The notes under the pieces were generated by a model, which saw only the letters and a list, made by a program, of their open reading frames with translations, did no database searches and was not told the origin of the DNA. From CAVSIP01 sp963728075 (GTDB lineage Bacteria > Actinomycetota > Actinomycetes > JAFAQI01 > DASSKL01), in the NCBI GenBank assembly GCA_963728075.1, contig CAVSIP010000003.1, positions 62,001-126,000 of the forward strand: a stretch of DNA of 64,000 nucleotides. The letters run 5' to 3'. A program made the translations under genes and the position numbers. Each line of letters opens with the position of its first letter. Within the stretch, counting starts at the first letter, position 1. Below are positions 35,819-43,182 of this stretch, piece by piece.

Positions 35819-36822
35819 CTCTCGCCCCCTGCCAGCCCGTACCGCGGCAGTGCGGCGCTTGCTGGAACGGGAACGTCGGCTGCCACGGTACGGACCACGT
35901 CGTCGCCGGACGTCCGCTGCAGGTAGCTCTCCGGGCGAAGCACGATCCGGTGGCCCAGGGCAGGGACGGTCACCGCCTTCACGTCCTCCGGGGTGACGTA
36001 GTCACGGCCGTCGATGACGGCGAGCGCTCGCGAGCACTGCAGCAGCGCGAGCCCGCCACGCGGCGAGGCGCCGGCGAGCACTTGCGGGTGCTCGCGCGTG
36101 GCGTGGACCACGTCGACGATGTAGCGGCCGACGCTCTCCTCGACGGACACCTCTTCAACGGTCGCCTGCAAGGACAGCAGCCCGGCGGCATCGGTCACCG
36201 GGGCGAGGGACTGCTCCTCGCGCCGGCGGGCCATCCGGCGGGACAGCATCTCCCACTCCTCGTCCCCGCTCAGGTATCCGAACGAGACCCGGAGCAGGAA
36301 CCGGTCGAGCTGAACCTCCGGCAGTGGATAGGTGCCCTCGTACTCGATGGGGTTCGCCGTGGCGAGGACGTGGAACGGCGCGGCCAGCGGGTAGGTGCGG
36401 CCCTCCACCGTCACCTGGCGCTCCTGCATCGCCTCGAGCAGCGCGGCCTGGGTCCGGGGCGGGGTCCGGTTCACCTCGTCGGCGAGCAGCAGGTTGGTGA
36501 ACAGCGGGCCGGCGCGGAAGCTGAACTCGCCACCGCGCTGGTCGTAGACGAACGATCCGGTCACGTCAGCGGGCAGCAGGTCGGGGGTGAACTGGACCCG
36601 GCCGAACTCGATGCCCAGCACCTGGGCAAAGGACCGGGCCGCCAGCGTCTTTCCGAGCCCCGGCAGGTCCTCCAGCAGGACGTGCCCGCCGGCGAGGATC
36701 CCCGCCAGGACGAGCCCCAGCTGCGTGCGCTTGCCCACCACAGCGGCGCCGACCCGCTCGAGCACTGCCGCGCACTGCTCGGCCGCGGCCGTCGCTGGCA
36801 TCGGTTGCACGTGCTGGCTCAC
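35815..36822 (-). CDS. MoxR family AAA+ ATPase
   Basis: 335 residues with Walker A LLEDLPGLGKT, Walker B LLLADEVNRTPPRTQAALLE, sensor 1 HVLATANPIEYEGTYPLPE and arginine-finger region VQLDRFLL. MoxR ATPases are chaperone-like and help activate metal-containing or secreted complexes; they are nearly always next to DUF58 and DUF4129 genes, as here. Overlaps its neighbours by 4 bp on both sides, indicating tight co-translation. Confidence 0.95.
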   Translation of the reverse strand: MSQHVQPMPATAAAEQCAAVLERVGAAVVGKRTQLGLVLAGILAGGHVLLEDLPGLGKTLAARSFAQVLGIEFGRVQFTPDLLPADVTGSFVYDQRGGEFSFRAGPLFTNLLLADEVNRTPPRTQAALLEAMQERQVTVEGRTYPLAAPFHVLATANPIEYEGTYPLPEVQLDRFLLRVSFGYLSGDEEWEMLSRRMARRREEQSLAPVTDAAGLLSLQATVEEVSVEESVGRYIVDVVHATREHPQVLAGASPRGGLALLQCSRALAVIDGRDYVTPEDVKAVTVPALGHRIVLRPESYLQRTSGDDVVRTVAADVPVPASAALPRYGLAGGES

Positions 36823-37316
36823 AGGGCCTCGATCCTCCTGATGTAGTCGTCCAGCCGCGCCAGCGGCGGTGCCTCCGTCAGCGTCGCCTCCCCGGCGAGC
36901 AGGTCGGCGAGGTCGTCGCCGAGCAGCCGACGCGCCGCCTGCGGATCGCGCTCGCGGTGCACGCCGTGACCCCGGCGCAGCCGGTCGTCGGCGAGCTCGG
37001 CGAGCACGGGCAGGACGGCCACCCGGAAGTTCTCCGGGGACCGCCCACCCCAGTCGACGCGCTGGCGCATCCGGATGAGCCGCTGGAACGGACGTACACC
37101 CGTGTCGTGCACCCCCGCCCTGGGTGGGACCGCCGGGACGGGGACGCGGACGTGGCCCACGGCCCGGGCCGTCCCGGCGGCCACTGCGGAGACGGCGACC
37201 GCGCCGGCAAGGGCGAGGTCCCGGCCTGCGTACGCCGCGCCGCCGACCAGGAGAGCGACGAACAGGCCGGTGAGCGCCAGGAACGGCGGCAGCTCGTGAC
37301 GCAGCAGGCGGCTCAC
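36819..37316 (-). CDS. Small membrane protein in the MoxR operon
   Basis: 165 residues. Two hydrophobic helices at the N-terminus (FLALTGLFVALLVGGAAYAG, LALAGAVAVSAVAAGTA) are followed by a charged cytoplasmic tail with RPFQRLIRMRQRVDWGGRSP. This tail resembles a group of small membrane proteins regularly found between DUF4129 and MoxR genes in actinobacteria. No function known. Overlaps by 4 bp at both ends with its operon neighbours. Confidence 0.8.
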   Translation of the reverse strand: MSRLLRHELPPFLALTGLFVALLVGGAAYAGRDLALAGAVAVSAVAAGTARAVGHVRVPVPAVPPRAGVHDTGVRPFQRLIRMRQRVDWGGRSPENFRVAVLPVLAELADDRLRRGHGVHRERDPQAARRLLGDDLADLLAGEATLTEAPPLARLDDYIRRIEAL

Positions 37317-38035
37317 GGCGTCGTCCCGGCGGGCGCGGCGCGCAGGCCGTCGCGTACGGCCAGCAGTGCCGAGCGGGCCGCGTCGCGCTCGGACTCGCTG
37401 ACGGGGTGCGGGCTGTACCGCGCCGTCCGGTACAGCAGGTTGAGCTCGGCGAGAGGACGGGTGTCGACCCGGAAGGAGGCCATCACCCGGCCGGCCAGCT
37501 CCGCGGACGTCTCGCTGGCCGCCCGCTTCACCCCCGCTCTCCCCGCGGCCTCCTCGACGCGAAGCCAGCAGGCGATCACTGCTGCGCGCGGGTCGTGCTC
37601 CTCGTCCAGGGCGGCGAACGCCGCGTCGACCTGTGTCGCCACCCGCTGAACGGCAGCGGGGTCGGGTCGCACCTCCGGCCGGACCGGCTCGGTGACCGTA
37701 GGCGCGGCCGTGACCGTGCGCCAGACCGAGGAGCGGAGCACCCTCGCCGCCACGTACGCCAGCAGCGCCGCGAGCAGCAGCAGACCGAGGACGACCGCGG
37801 CCGGCTCGAGCCAGGTCGGCGGTGCCGCGGCGTGAGTGCCCGACCCGGGCGCTGCTGTCGCGAGGCTCGTACGGCCGTCTCTCGGGGCCGGCCGGCTCGG
37901 GTGCGGTGAGGGGCCGGTCAGCAGCGCCGGCCGCCAGGGTGTCGGATGCGTCGACAGCAGCGAGCCGTTGGCAGCGGCCATCCCGGCCAGGACGACGAGC
38001 GCCGCCGCGGCAGCGACTGCCGAGCGCTCACGCAC
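37313..38035 (-). CDS. DUF4129 domain membrane protein
   Basis: 240 residues from GTG 38035. An N-terminal signal-like helix and a Pro/Thr/Ser-rich external stretch precede a central membrane helix (AAVVLGLLLLAALLAYVAAR). The C-terminal DUF4129 domain has DPRAAVIACWLRVEEAAGRA, ETSAELAGRVM and LLYRTARYSPHPVSESE. First gene of the five-gene unit running to 34044. DUF4129 proteins are thought to be transglutaminase-related or scaffolding partners of MoxR/DUF58; role unresolved. Confidence 0.9.
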   Translation of the reverse strand: MRERSAVAAAAALVVLAGMAAANGSLLSTHPTPWRPALLTGPSPHPSRPAPRDGRTSLATAAPGSGTHAAAPPTWLEPAAVVLGLLLLAALLAYVAARVLRSSVWRTVTAAPTVTEPVRPEVRPDPAAVQRVATQVDAAFAALDEEHDPRAAVIACWLRVEEAAGRAGVKRAASETSAELAGRVMASFRVDTRPLAELNLLYRTARYSPHPVSESERDAARSALLAVRDGLRAAPAGTTP

Positions 38036-38093
38036 GGGCTCACTGTATGGCCGTGCGGCTCCCGGAGCGGCGGTTGCGCAGTGAGGGCAGGTG

Positions 38094-38871
38094 TCAGGGT
38101 CGCGTGGCCCGGACGATCGCGCCGTGCATCCCGTCGACGACCTGATGGGTGAAGGTCACCGAGATGTCGGCGAGGCCGGCGTCGCGCAGACCCTGCTCGT
38201 ACTCGGTGATGCTCAGCGCACCGGCGATGCAGCCGGCGTAGTCGCCGCGCTCAGCGCGTTCCGCCGGGGTCAGCCGGTCCTCCGCGACGACGTCGGAGAT
38301 GCCGAGCCGGCCACCGGGACGGAGCACCCTCGCGATCTCCGCGAACACCGCCGGCTTGTCCGTCGACGAGGTTCACGACGCAGTTGGATATGACGACGTC
38401 GATGCTGGCGTCGTCGAACGGCAGCGCTTCGATGTCGCCCTTGCGGAACTCGACGTTGGGCACGCCCGCTTCGTCGGCGTTGCGTCGCGCCAGGGCGAGC
38501 ATCTCGTCGGTCATGTCGACGCCGTAGGCCACTCCGGTCGGGGCGACCCGCCGCGCCGACAGGATGACGTCGATGCCGCCGCCCGATCCGAGGTCCAGAA
38601 CGACCTCGCCGGGGTGCAGGTCGGCCACGGCGAGCGGGTTGCCGCACCCGAGGCTCGCCGTGACCGCGTCGGCGGGCAGCTCGGCGCGCAGCGAGTCGTC
38701 GTACCGACTCGCGCCGAAGTCGCCCTGGCCGGAGACGTCGTCGCCGGTACAGCAGTCGGTGCCGCAGCAGGCGTCCCGTCCGTTGCTGACGGCACGTGCG
38801 GCGGCGGCGTAGCGCTCCCGGACCTTCTCCCGGGTCTCGGTCGCGTCGTCGAGGCTGGTCACTGAGGTCAC
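38094..38871 (-). pseudogene. arsM: Arsenite methyltransferase (ArsM-like), single frameshift
   Basis: The N-terminal frame has VRERYAAAARAV, the Cys-rich DACCGTDCCTG, the SAM loop VLDLGSGGGIDVILSARRV, GVDMTDEMLALARRNADEAG and the conserved Cys in VVISNCVVNL. An extra G near 38370 shifts the frame. Removing it gives N-L-S-T-D-K-P-A-V-F-A-E-I-A, then RVLRPGGRLGISDVVAEDRL and ITEYEQGLRDAGL. The corrected protein is about 259 residues, the standard ArsM size. It would methylate trivalent arsenic bound by Cys. Linked to an ArsR gene across a small spacer ORF; no arsenic efflux gene is in the window. Confidence 0.88.
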
Positions 38872-38887
38872 CTTCTCCGGGTCCGGG

Positions 38888-39100
38888 TCAGCAGGAGGTG
38901 CAGTAGGTGGGGGTCACCATGCCTGACCGGCCATGGTGCAGCCAGGTGAGGCGACGCCACGCGCTCGGGGTCCACGCGGAGCGGTGGGCGGAGCGGCTCG
39001 TCCGGGGGCGAGCAGAGGCGGCGAGCCGCCACTGGTCGGCCGCGTGGTGCAGGTCGCGGATGCGTTCCTCGGCGAGCCACGAGAGGATGGTGGGGTTCAT
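38888..39100 (-). CDS. Small protein with Cys-ended tail, upstream of arsM
   Basis: 70 residues: MNPTILSWLAEERIRDLHHA, ADQWRLAASARP, a basic middle and a C-terminal T-Y-C-T-S-C. The N-terminal amphipathic helix is a recurring pattern in small actinobacterial proteins of unknown function. The two terminal Cys could bind metal. It ends 17 bp before the arsM start and begins 20 bp from the ArsR inverted repeat, so it should be the first gene of the ArsR-controlled unit. Confidence 0.6.
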   Translation of the reverse strand: MNPTILSWLAEERIRDLHHAADQWRLAASARPRTSRSAHRSAWTPSAWRRLTWLHHGRSGMVTPTYCTSC

Positions 39101-39119
39101 GGGGGGTTCCTCGGGCTAT

Positions 39120-39171
39120 ATTGATGGACGTCGATGAGATGACGATGGCACTCGCATCGACGCTTGTCAAT
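39120..39171. promoter_or_regulatory. Large inverted repeat, probable ArsR operator
   Basis: ATTGATGGACGTCGATG at 39120-39136 and CATCGACGCTTGTCAAT at 39155-39171 form an inverted repeat (outer ATTGA/TCAAT and inner CGTCGATG arms identical). It fills the 99-bp divergent spacer between the small Cys protein and the ArsR gene, as expected for an autoregulated arsenic-type operator. Confidence 0.7.
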
Positions 39172-39199
39172 ACGTGCCCGTCCCGGGGAGTGGGTTCTC

Positions 39200-39577
39200 A
39201 TGGCACGACCGGAGCTTCCGGTGCTCGAGCAGCCCGAGGTCGCGCCCTGCTGTGCCCCGCTGGCGGTGGCGGTGCTGTCCAGCGATGACGCCGAGACGCT
39301 GTCCCGGCAGTTCGCGGCGCTCGCCGACCCGGTGCGGCTGCGCCTGATCTCCCTGCTCGCGACCGCCGAGGGCGGCGCGGTCTGCGCCTGTGACCTCGTC
39401 GAGCCGGTCGGGAAGAGCCAGCCGACCGTCTCCCACCATCTCAAGGTGCTTGCCGACGCCGGCCTGGTGACGAGCGGGAGACGTGGCCGCAACGTCTGGT
39501 ACGGCGTCGTGCCGGCCGCGCTCGAGGCGTTGCGTACGGCGCTCGCTCCGACCGAAGCCAGCGGGCCCTGCGCCTAG
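39200..39577 (+). CDS. ArsR family metalloregulator
   Basis: 125 residues from ATG 39200, after a start-proximal CC pair (VAPCCAPL). The winged helix has FAALADPVRLRLISLLATA, the recognition region SQPTVSHHLKVLADAGLVTS and wing GRRGRNVWYG. The Cys pair in GGAVCACDLVEPVG fits the CxC As(III)-binding site at the helix preceding recognition. With the Cys pair near the N-terminus and the terminal G-P-C-A, several thiols are available. Likely senses arsenite and controls arsM. Overlaps the convergent sortase gene by 4 bp. Confidence 0.9.
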   Translation: MARPELPVLEQPEVAPCCAPLAVAVLSSDDAETLSRQFAALADPVRLRLISLLATAEGGAVCACDLVEPVGKSQPTVSHHLKVLADAGLVTSGRRGRNVWYGVVPAALEALRTALAPTEASGPCA

Positions 39578-40218
39578 CTCGCCGCAGGCGCCGGTACGGC
39601 GTAGACCACCACGTTGTCGCGGTAGTGCCCGTCCGCGAAAGACCCACCGCAGGTGAGCAGGACCAGCCGTGGAGAGCGGCCCTGGCCGAAGACCTCCTGG
39701 GCCGGCAGCGCCGCCTTCGGGTACTGCCGCCGCGCCGTGACGACGTATGTCGCGCTCTCGCCGGCCGCGCCGGTCAGGGTCACACGCGCACCGGGCTGCA
39801 GCTCGCGAAGCCGGAAGAACGCGCCGGCCCCTTGTCGGGCGGAGTCGACGTGGCCGACGAGGACGACCGTGCCCGAGGCCGATCCGGCTGCTGCACCGGC
39901 TGACCACCAGCCGACGGTGCGGACCTCCTCCGGCACGGCGAGCAAGCCGTCGGGCTGCACGTCGACGGCGACGACAGCGGCGTCGACCTGCTGTGCGGTG
40001 ATCCGAACGCCGTCGGGCCGGAAGGCCTGCGGGACAGGTGCTCGCGGCACGGGATCGGGGGGCCCGGGACTGCTGCTGAGGGCCGGTACGCTACCCACGT
40101 CGGTAGGCGCAGAGTGCCAGTGCCAGCCGGCCAGGACGAGCAGAGCGGTGCCGGCCACGAGTCCGAGGAGTGCGACGACGAGCCGCCCCGCGGGCTGCGA
40201 GGCGGCTCGTCGTGTCAT
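39574..40218 (-). CDS. Class F sortase
   Basis: 214 residues from ATG 40218. One N-terminal membrane anchor (LVVALLGLVAGTALLVLAGW) and a Pro-rich linker precede the sortase barrel. Catalytic residues are visible: His in VVLVGHVDSA, Cys in LVLLTCGGSF and Arg in GHYRDNVVVY. Class F sortases are the actinobacterial group that attach proteins to the cell wall. The gene follows its probable substrate, a DUF4397 surface protein, by 11 bp on the same strand. Confidence 0.92.
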   Translation of the reverse strand: MTRRAASQPAGRLVVALLGLVAGTALLVLAGWHWHSAPTDVGSVPALSSSPGPPDPVPRAPVPQAFRPDGVRITAQQVDAAVVAVDVQPDGLLAVPEEVRTVGWWSAGAAAGSASGTVVLVGHVDSARQGAGAFFRLRELQPGARVTLTGAAGESATYVVTARRQYPKAALPAQEVFGQGRSPRLVLLTCGGSFADGHYRDNVVVYAVPAPAAS

Positions 40219-40229
40219 GTGCTGCACAG

Positions 40230-41093
40230 TCAGCGGCGGGCTCGGGCCACCGCGACGCCGCCGGCAGAGAGCAGCGCGATCCCACCGAGCGCAAGAGCCA
40301 GAGCGGGCCAGGTGCTGGTCGAGTCGGCGGCCAGCCCGCCGTCACCGGCGTTGGCACCAGCCGGTACAGCCGGTGCGGCTGCCGGCGCTGCGGCTGCTGC
40401 CGGCACCGACTGGGTGACCAGCTGCAGGGTGCCGTCCGTGGCCGAGCCGATCGCGTACACCGTCGTGAGCTTGCCTGCCTCCAGCGTCACGTCCGCCGGC
40501 CCCAGCACGGGCTGGGTCGTGCCTGCCAGGGCCACGGCGGCGGGGACCGTGCCGGGCGCGAGGTCGGCCGTCTTCTCCTGGCCGTTCACCACGTCGGTGA
40601 ACACCGGCTGCCCGCCGGCGAGCACGTCCACCGCCGGTGCGGCGGCGGTGTGCCGGACGACCAGGCGTCCCTTGCCCGACTCCAGCCCGGTGACGGGATT
40701 GGCGAAGGCCGTCAGGACCGGGCTGCCGGCAGCATCCAGGTGGGCGACCAGCGTGGCGTTGGCACCTGCGGGCAGGTCGACCGACTTCTGGATGGCCGGG
40801 GTGGCCGACGTCGGGTCTCCCGCCGTGCGGATCGCCACGTCGTACGTCCCCGCAGGGAGCGACAGCGGGCCGGCGGCCGCGCCGGGCTCGAAAGCCGTGA
40901 GCGCTGGCTGCCCGTTGACGTAGACGTCGACGGTGAGTCCCGGCACACCGTGGACGACGTAGACCGTGCCGTCGTCCGCCGCTGACGCGGGCGCGGCGAC
41001 TGCGGCGCCGAGCCCGAGACCCGTGAGCACCGCGAGCCCCGTCAGTGCGAGGCGACGCACCATCCGCTCCCTGATCCGCGTGCTGTTGAACAT
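40230..41093 (-). CDS. DUF4397 domain cell-surface protein
   Basis: 287 residues from ATG 41093. A signal peptide (GLAVLTGLGLGAAVAAPASA) is followed by two DUF4397 beta-sandwich repeats (TVYVVHGVPGLTVDVYVNGQ ... and GRLVVRHTAAAPAVDVLAGG). An Ala/Pro-rich spacer, a C-terminal hydrophobic helix (WPALALALGGIALLSAGGVA) and a basic tail complete it. The layout is that of a sortase substrate. I see no LPxTG-like pentapeptide; the stretch before the helix is GDGGLAADSTSTW. Co-transcribed with the class F sortase, a recurrent pairing. Confidence 0.88.
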   Translation of the reverse strand: MFNSTRIRERMVRRLALTGLAVLTGLGLGAAVAAPASAADDGTVYVVHGVPGLTVDVYVNGQPALTAFEPGAAAGPLSLPAGTYDVAIRTAGDPTSATPAIQKSVDLPAGANATLVAHLDAAGSPVLTAFANPVTGLESGKGRLVVRHTAAAPAVDVLAGGQPVFTDVVNGQEKTADLAPGTVPAAVALAGTTQPVLGPADVTLEAGKLTTVYAIGSATDGTLQLVTQSVPAAAAAPAAAPAVPAGANAGDGGLAADSTSTWPALALALGGIALLSAGGVAVARARR

Positions 41094-41113
41094 CCGTGCC
41101 TCCTTGTAGAGGT

Positions 41114-41170
41114 TCTGTCGAGATTTCACTGTCGGGCACGCGGGACCGGCTGTCAAGAGTCTGTGGAGAT
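41114..41170. promoter_or_regulatory. Direct repeats in the DUF4397 / MerR divergent promoter
   Basis: TCTGTCGAGAT at 41114-41124 and TCTGTGGAGAT at 41160-41170 are near-identical direct repeats 46 bp apart in the 105-bp spacer between the surface-protein gene and the B12-type regulator. They are candidate binding sites for the latter. An AT-rich ATATATG follows the second copy. Confidence 0.5.
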
Positions 41171-41198
41171 ATATGTCGAAGGACTGTATGGTGTCGCT

Positions 41199-42062
41199 GT
41201 GAGCGACGAGCCGGGCGGTCTACGTATCGGAGAGCTGGCGAGACGCACCGGCGTGACGCCGGAGCTGCTCCGCGCGTGGGAGCAGCGCTACGGCCTGCTC
41301 GAGCCCTCGCGGTCAGCGGGTGGTTTCCGGCTCTACTCCGGGGAGGACGAGCGGCGGGTACGGCGGATGACCGAGCTCATCGCGCAGGGGCTGTCGGCCG
41401 CAGAAGCCGCGCAACGCGCACGCGCCGGTGCGGGCCGGCAGCCGTCTCCCGATCCCCTGGTCGCAGGGCTCGCGCGTGAGCTGCAGTCGGCGCTCGACCG
41501 GTTCGACAGCGCGGTCGCGCACGCCGTGATCGACAGACTGCTGGCCACCGTCACCGTGGAGACGGCGATCGAGGAGGTGCTCCTGCCCTCCCTGCGTGAA
41601 CTCGGTCGACGCTGGGCGGAGGGCGCGGCGAGCGTCGCGCAGGAGCACTTCGCCTCCAGCCTCCTGCGCGGCCGGCTGCTCGGCCTCGCGCGAGACTGGG
41701 GTGACCGGGACGGGCCGACCGCACTCCTTGCCTGCCTGCCGGAGGAGCGCCACGACCTCGGCCTGATCGCCTTCGGCATCCTCCTCGCTCGGCGCGGGTG
41801 GCGGGTGACGTTCCTGGGTGCGGACACACCGCTCGACACCCTGACCGAGACGGTGGCCACGCTGCGCCCGGCGGCGGTCGTGCTGGTCACCGTCGACAAC
41901 GGCCACCTGCACCGCAACGGCCCGCACATCCGGACGTTGGCCGGCACGGCTCCCGTGTACGTCGCCGTGACCGACGCCGTCCGGCCCGACGACGTCACTG
42001 CGCTGGGCGCCCGGCCGCTGACCGGTGGTATCGCCGCTGCCGCGAGAGAGCTGGCCGTCTGA
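41199..42062 (+). CDS. MerR family regulator with cobalamin-binding domain (CarH/LitR-like)
   Basis: 287 residues from GTG 41199. The MerR HTH is LRIGELARRTGVTPELLRAW with EQRYGLLEPSRSAGGFRLYS. A helical-bundle domain carries W-x9-E-H (WAEGAASVAQEH), the motif that caps the upper face of adenosylcobalamin in CarH. It is followed by a Rossmann-like B12-binding domain with E-R-H in place of D/E-x-H (LPEERHDLGL). CarH-type proteins are light-responsive repressors. Divergent from the DUF4397-sortase pair with direct repeats between, so it may control surface-protein display. Light sensing is inference. Confidence 0.88.
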   Translation: MSDEPGGLRIGELARRTGVTPELLRAWEQRYGLLEPSRSAGGFRLYSGEDERRVRRMTELIAQGLSAAEAAQRARAGAGRQPSPDPLVAGLARELQSALDRFDSAVAHAVIDRLLATVTVETAIEEVLLPSLRELGRRWAEGAASVAQEHFASSLLRGRLLGLARDWGDRDGPTALLACLPEERHDLGLIAFGILLARRGWRVTFLGADTPLDTLTETVATLRPAAVVLVTVDNGHLHRNGPHIRTLAGTAPVYVAVTDAVRPDDVTALGARPLTGGIAAAARELAV

Positions 42063-42085
42063 CCGCTGACCCGCCTCTCAGCGGT
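42062..42085. terminator. Bidirectional stem-loop between convergent genes
   Basis: ACCGCTGA (42062-42069) pairs perfectly with TCAGCGGT (42078-42085) across an 8-nt loop. The left arm starts on the last base of the regulator gene and the right arm contains the amidohydrolase stop codon, so one hairpin can serve both directions. Confidence 0.6.
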
Positions 42086-43151
42086 AGGCGACGCCGCGCA
42101 GCACGATCGCCGTCGGGTGCTCGAGCGCGCGGAGATCCGTCCGCGGGTCCGCGGCGAGGACGACGACATCCGCAGGCGCGCCGTCCTCCAGCGTCGCCGG
42201 CTGGCGTAGCCACTCCCGGGCCCGCCAGGACGCCGCTCCCAGCGCGTCCGTCCGTGACAGCCCCGCCCGGTGCAGTGCCTGCACCTCCAGGGCGATCAGC
42301 CCGTGCGCCAGCGATCCGCCGGCGTCCGTGCCCGCGTACAGCGGAACGCCCGCCTCGGCGGCGGTCCGCACCATCCCGCCGACGCGGGCGTGCAGCGCCC
42401 GCATGTGGTCGGCGTACGCGGGGAAGCGGCTCGCCTGCTCGGCGATGCGCGGGAACGTGTCGATGTTGATCAGGGTCGGCACCAGGGCGACCCCCGCTGC
42501 CGCCATGTCCGCCAGCTGGTCGTCGGAGAGCCCCGTGCCGTGCTCGATGCAGTCGACGCCGGCAGCGAGCATGTCCGGCACCGCGTCCTCACCGAAGATG
42601 TGCGTGGTGACCCGTACGCCGAGCTCGTGCGCGCGGTCGACGGCCGCCTTGAGCACGTCGCCCGGCCAGCACGGTGCGAGGTCGCCGGCCGTACGGTCGA
42701 TCCAGTCGCCGACCAGCTTCACCCATCCGTCGCCGCGGCGGGCCTGCTCGGCGACCGTGTCGACGAGCCGGTCCGGCTCGATCTCCACGCCGAAGTTGCG
42801 CAGGTAGCGCTTGGGGCGCGCGATGTGCTGCCCCGCGCGGATGATCCTGGGCAGGTCGGTGCGCCCGTCCATCCACCGGGTGTCCGCGGCGGATCCGCAG
42901 TCGCGGGCGAGGAGGATGCCCGCAGAGCGCTCGGCGACGGCCTGCTCCTCCTGCTCCTCGATGCTGGCCGGGCCGGCAGCGGTCAGGCCGATGTGGCAGT
43001 GCGCGTCCACGAGGCCGGGGAGCAGCCATCCGCCTGGTACCGGGTCGGCGTCCGGGACCGGGGTCGTGCTGATCTGCCCGTCGACGGTCCACAGGTCCCG
43101 GCGCTCGCCGTCGGGCAGCACGACTCCGGACAGGTGCAGCGGCCGTGTCAT
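42078..43151 (-). CDS. Imidazolonepropionase-like amidohydrolase
   Basis: 357 residues. The metal motif HxH is in LPGLVDAHCHIGL, the metal-bridging Lys in WVKLVGDWID, further His in VTTHIFGE and GVDCIEHGTGL, and the catalytic Asp in LYAGTDAGGSLAHG. The end returns to the small beta-domain (ADVVVLAADPRTDLRAL). This is the prolidase/imidazolonepropionase-like group of amidohydrolases with many possible amide or peptide substrates. It follows the phosphatase gene by 31 bp on the same strand. Confidence 0.9.
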   Translation of the reverse strand: MTRPLHLSGVVLPDGERRDLWTVDGQISTTPVPDADPVPGGWLLPGLVDAHCHIGLTAAGPASIEEQEEQAVAERSAGILLARDCGSAADTRWMDGRTDLPRIIRAGQHIARPKRYLRNFGVEIEPDRLVDTVAEQARRGDGWVKLVGDWIDRTAGDLAPCWPGDVLKAAVDRAHELGVRVTTHIFGEDAVPDMLAAGVDCIEHGTGLSDDQLADMAAAGVALVPTLINIDTFPRIAEQASRFPAYADHMRALHARVGGMVRTAAEAGVPLYAGTDAGGSLAHGLIALEVQALHRAGLSRTDALGAASWRAREWLRQPATLEDGAPADVVVLAADPRTDLRALEHPTAIVLRGVAYR

Positions 43152-43182
43152 GGTCCGTATGGTTCCAGACCGGCCGCTGCGA

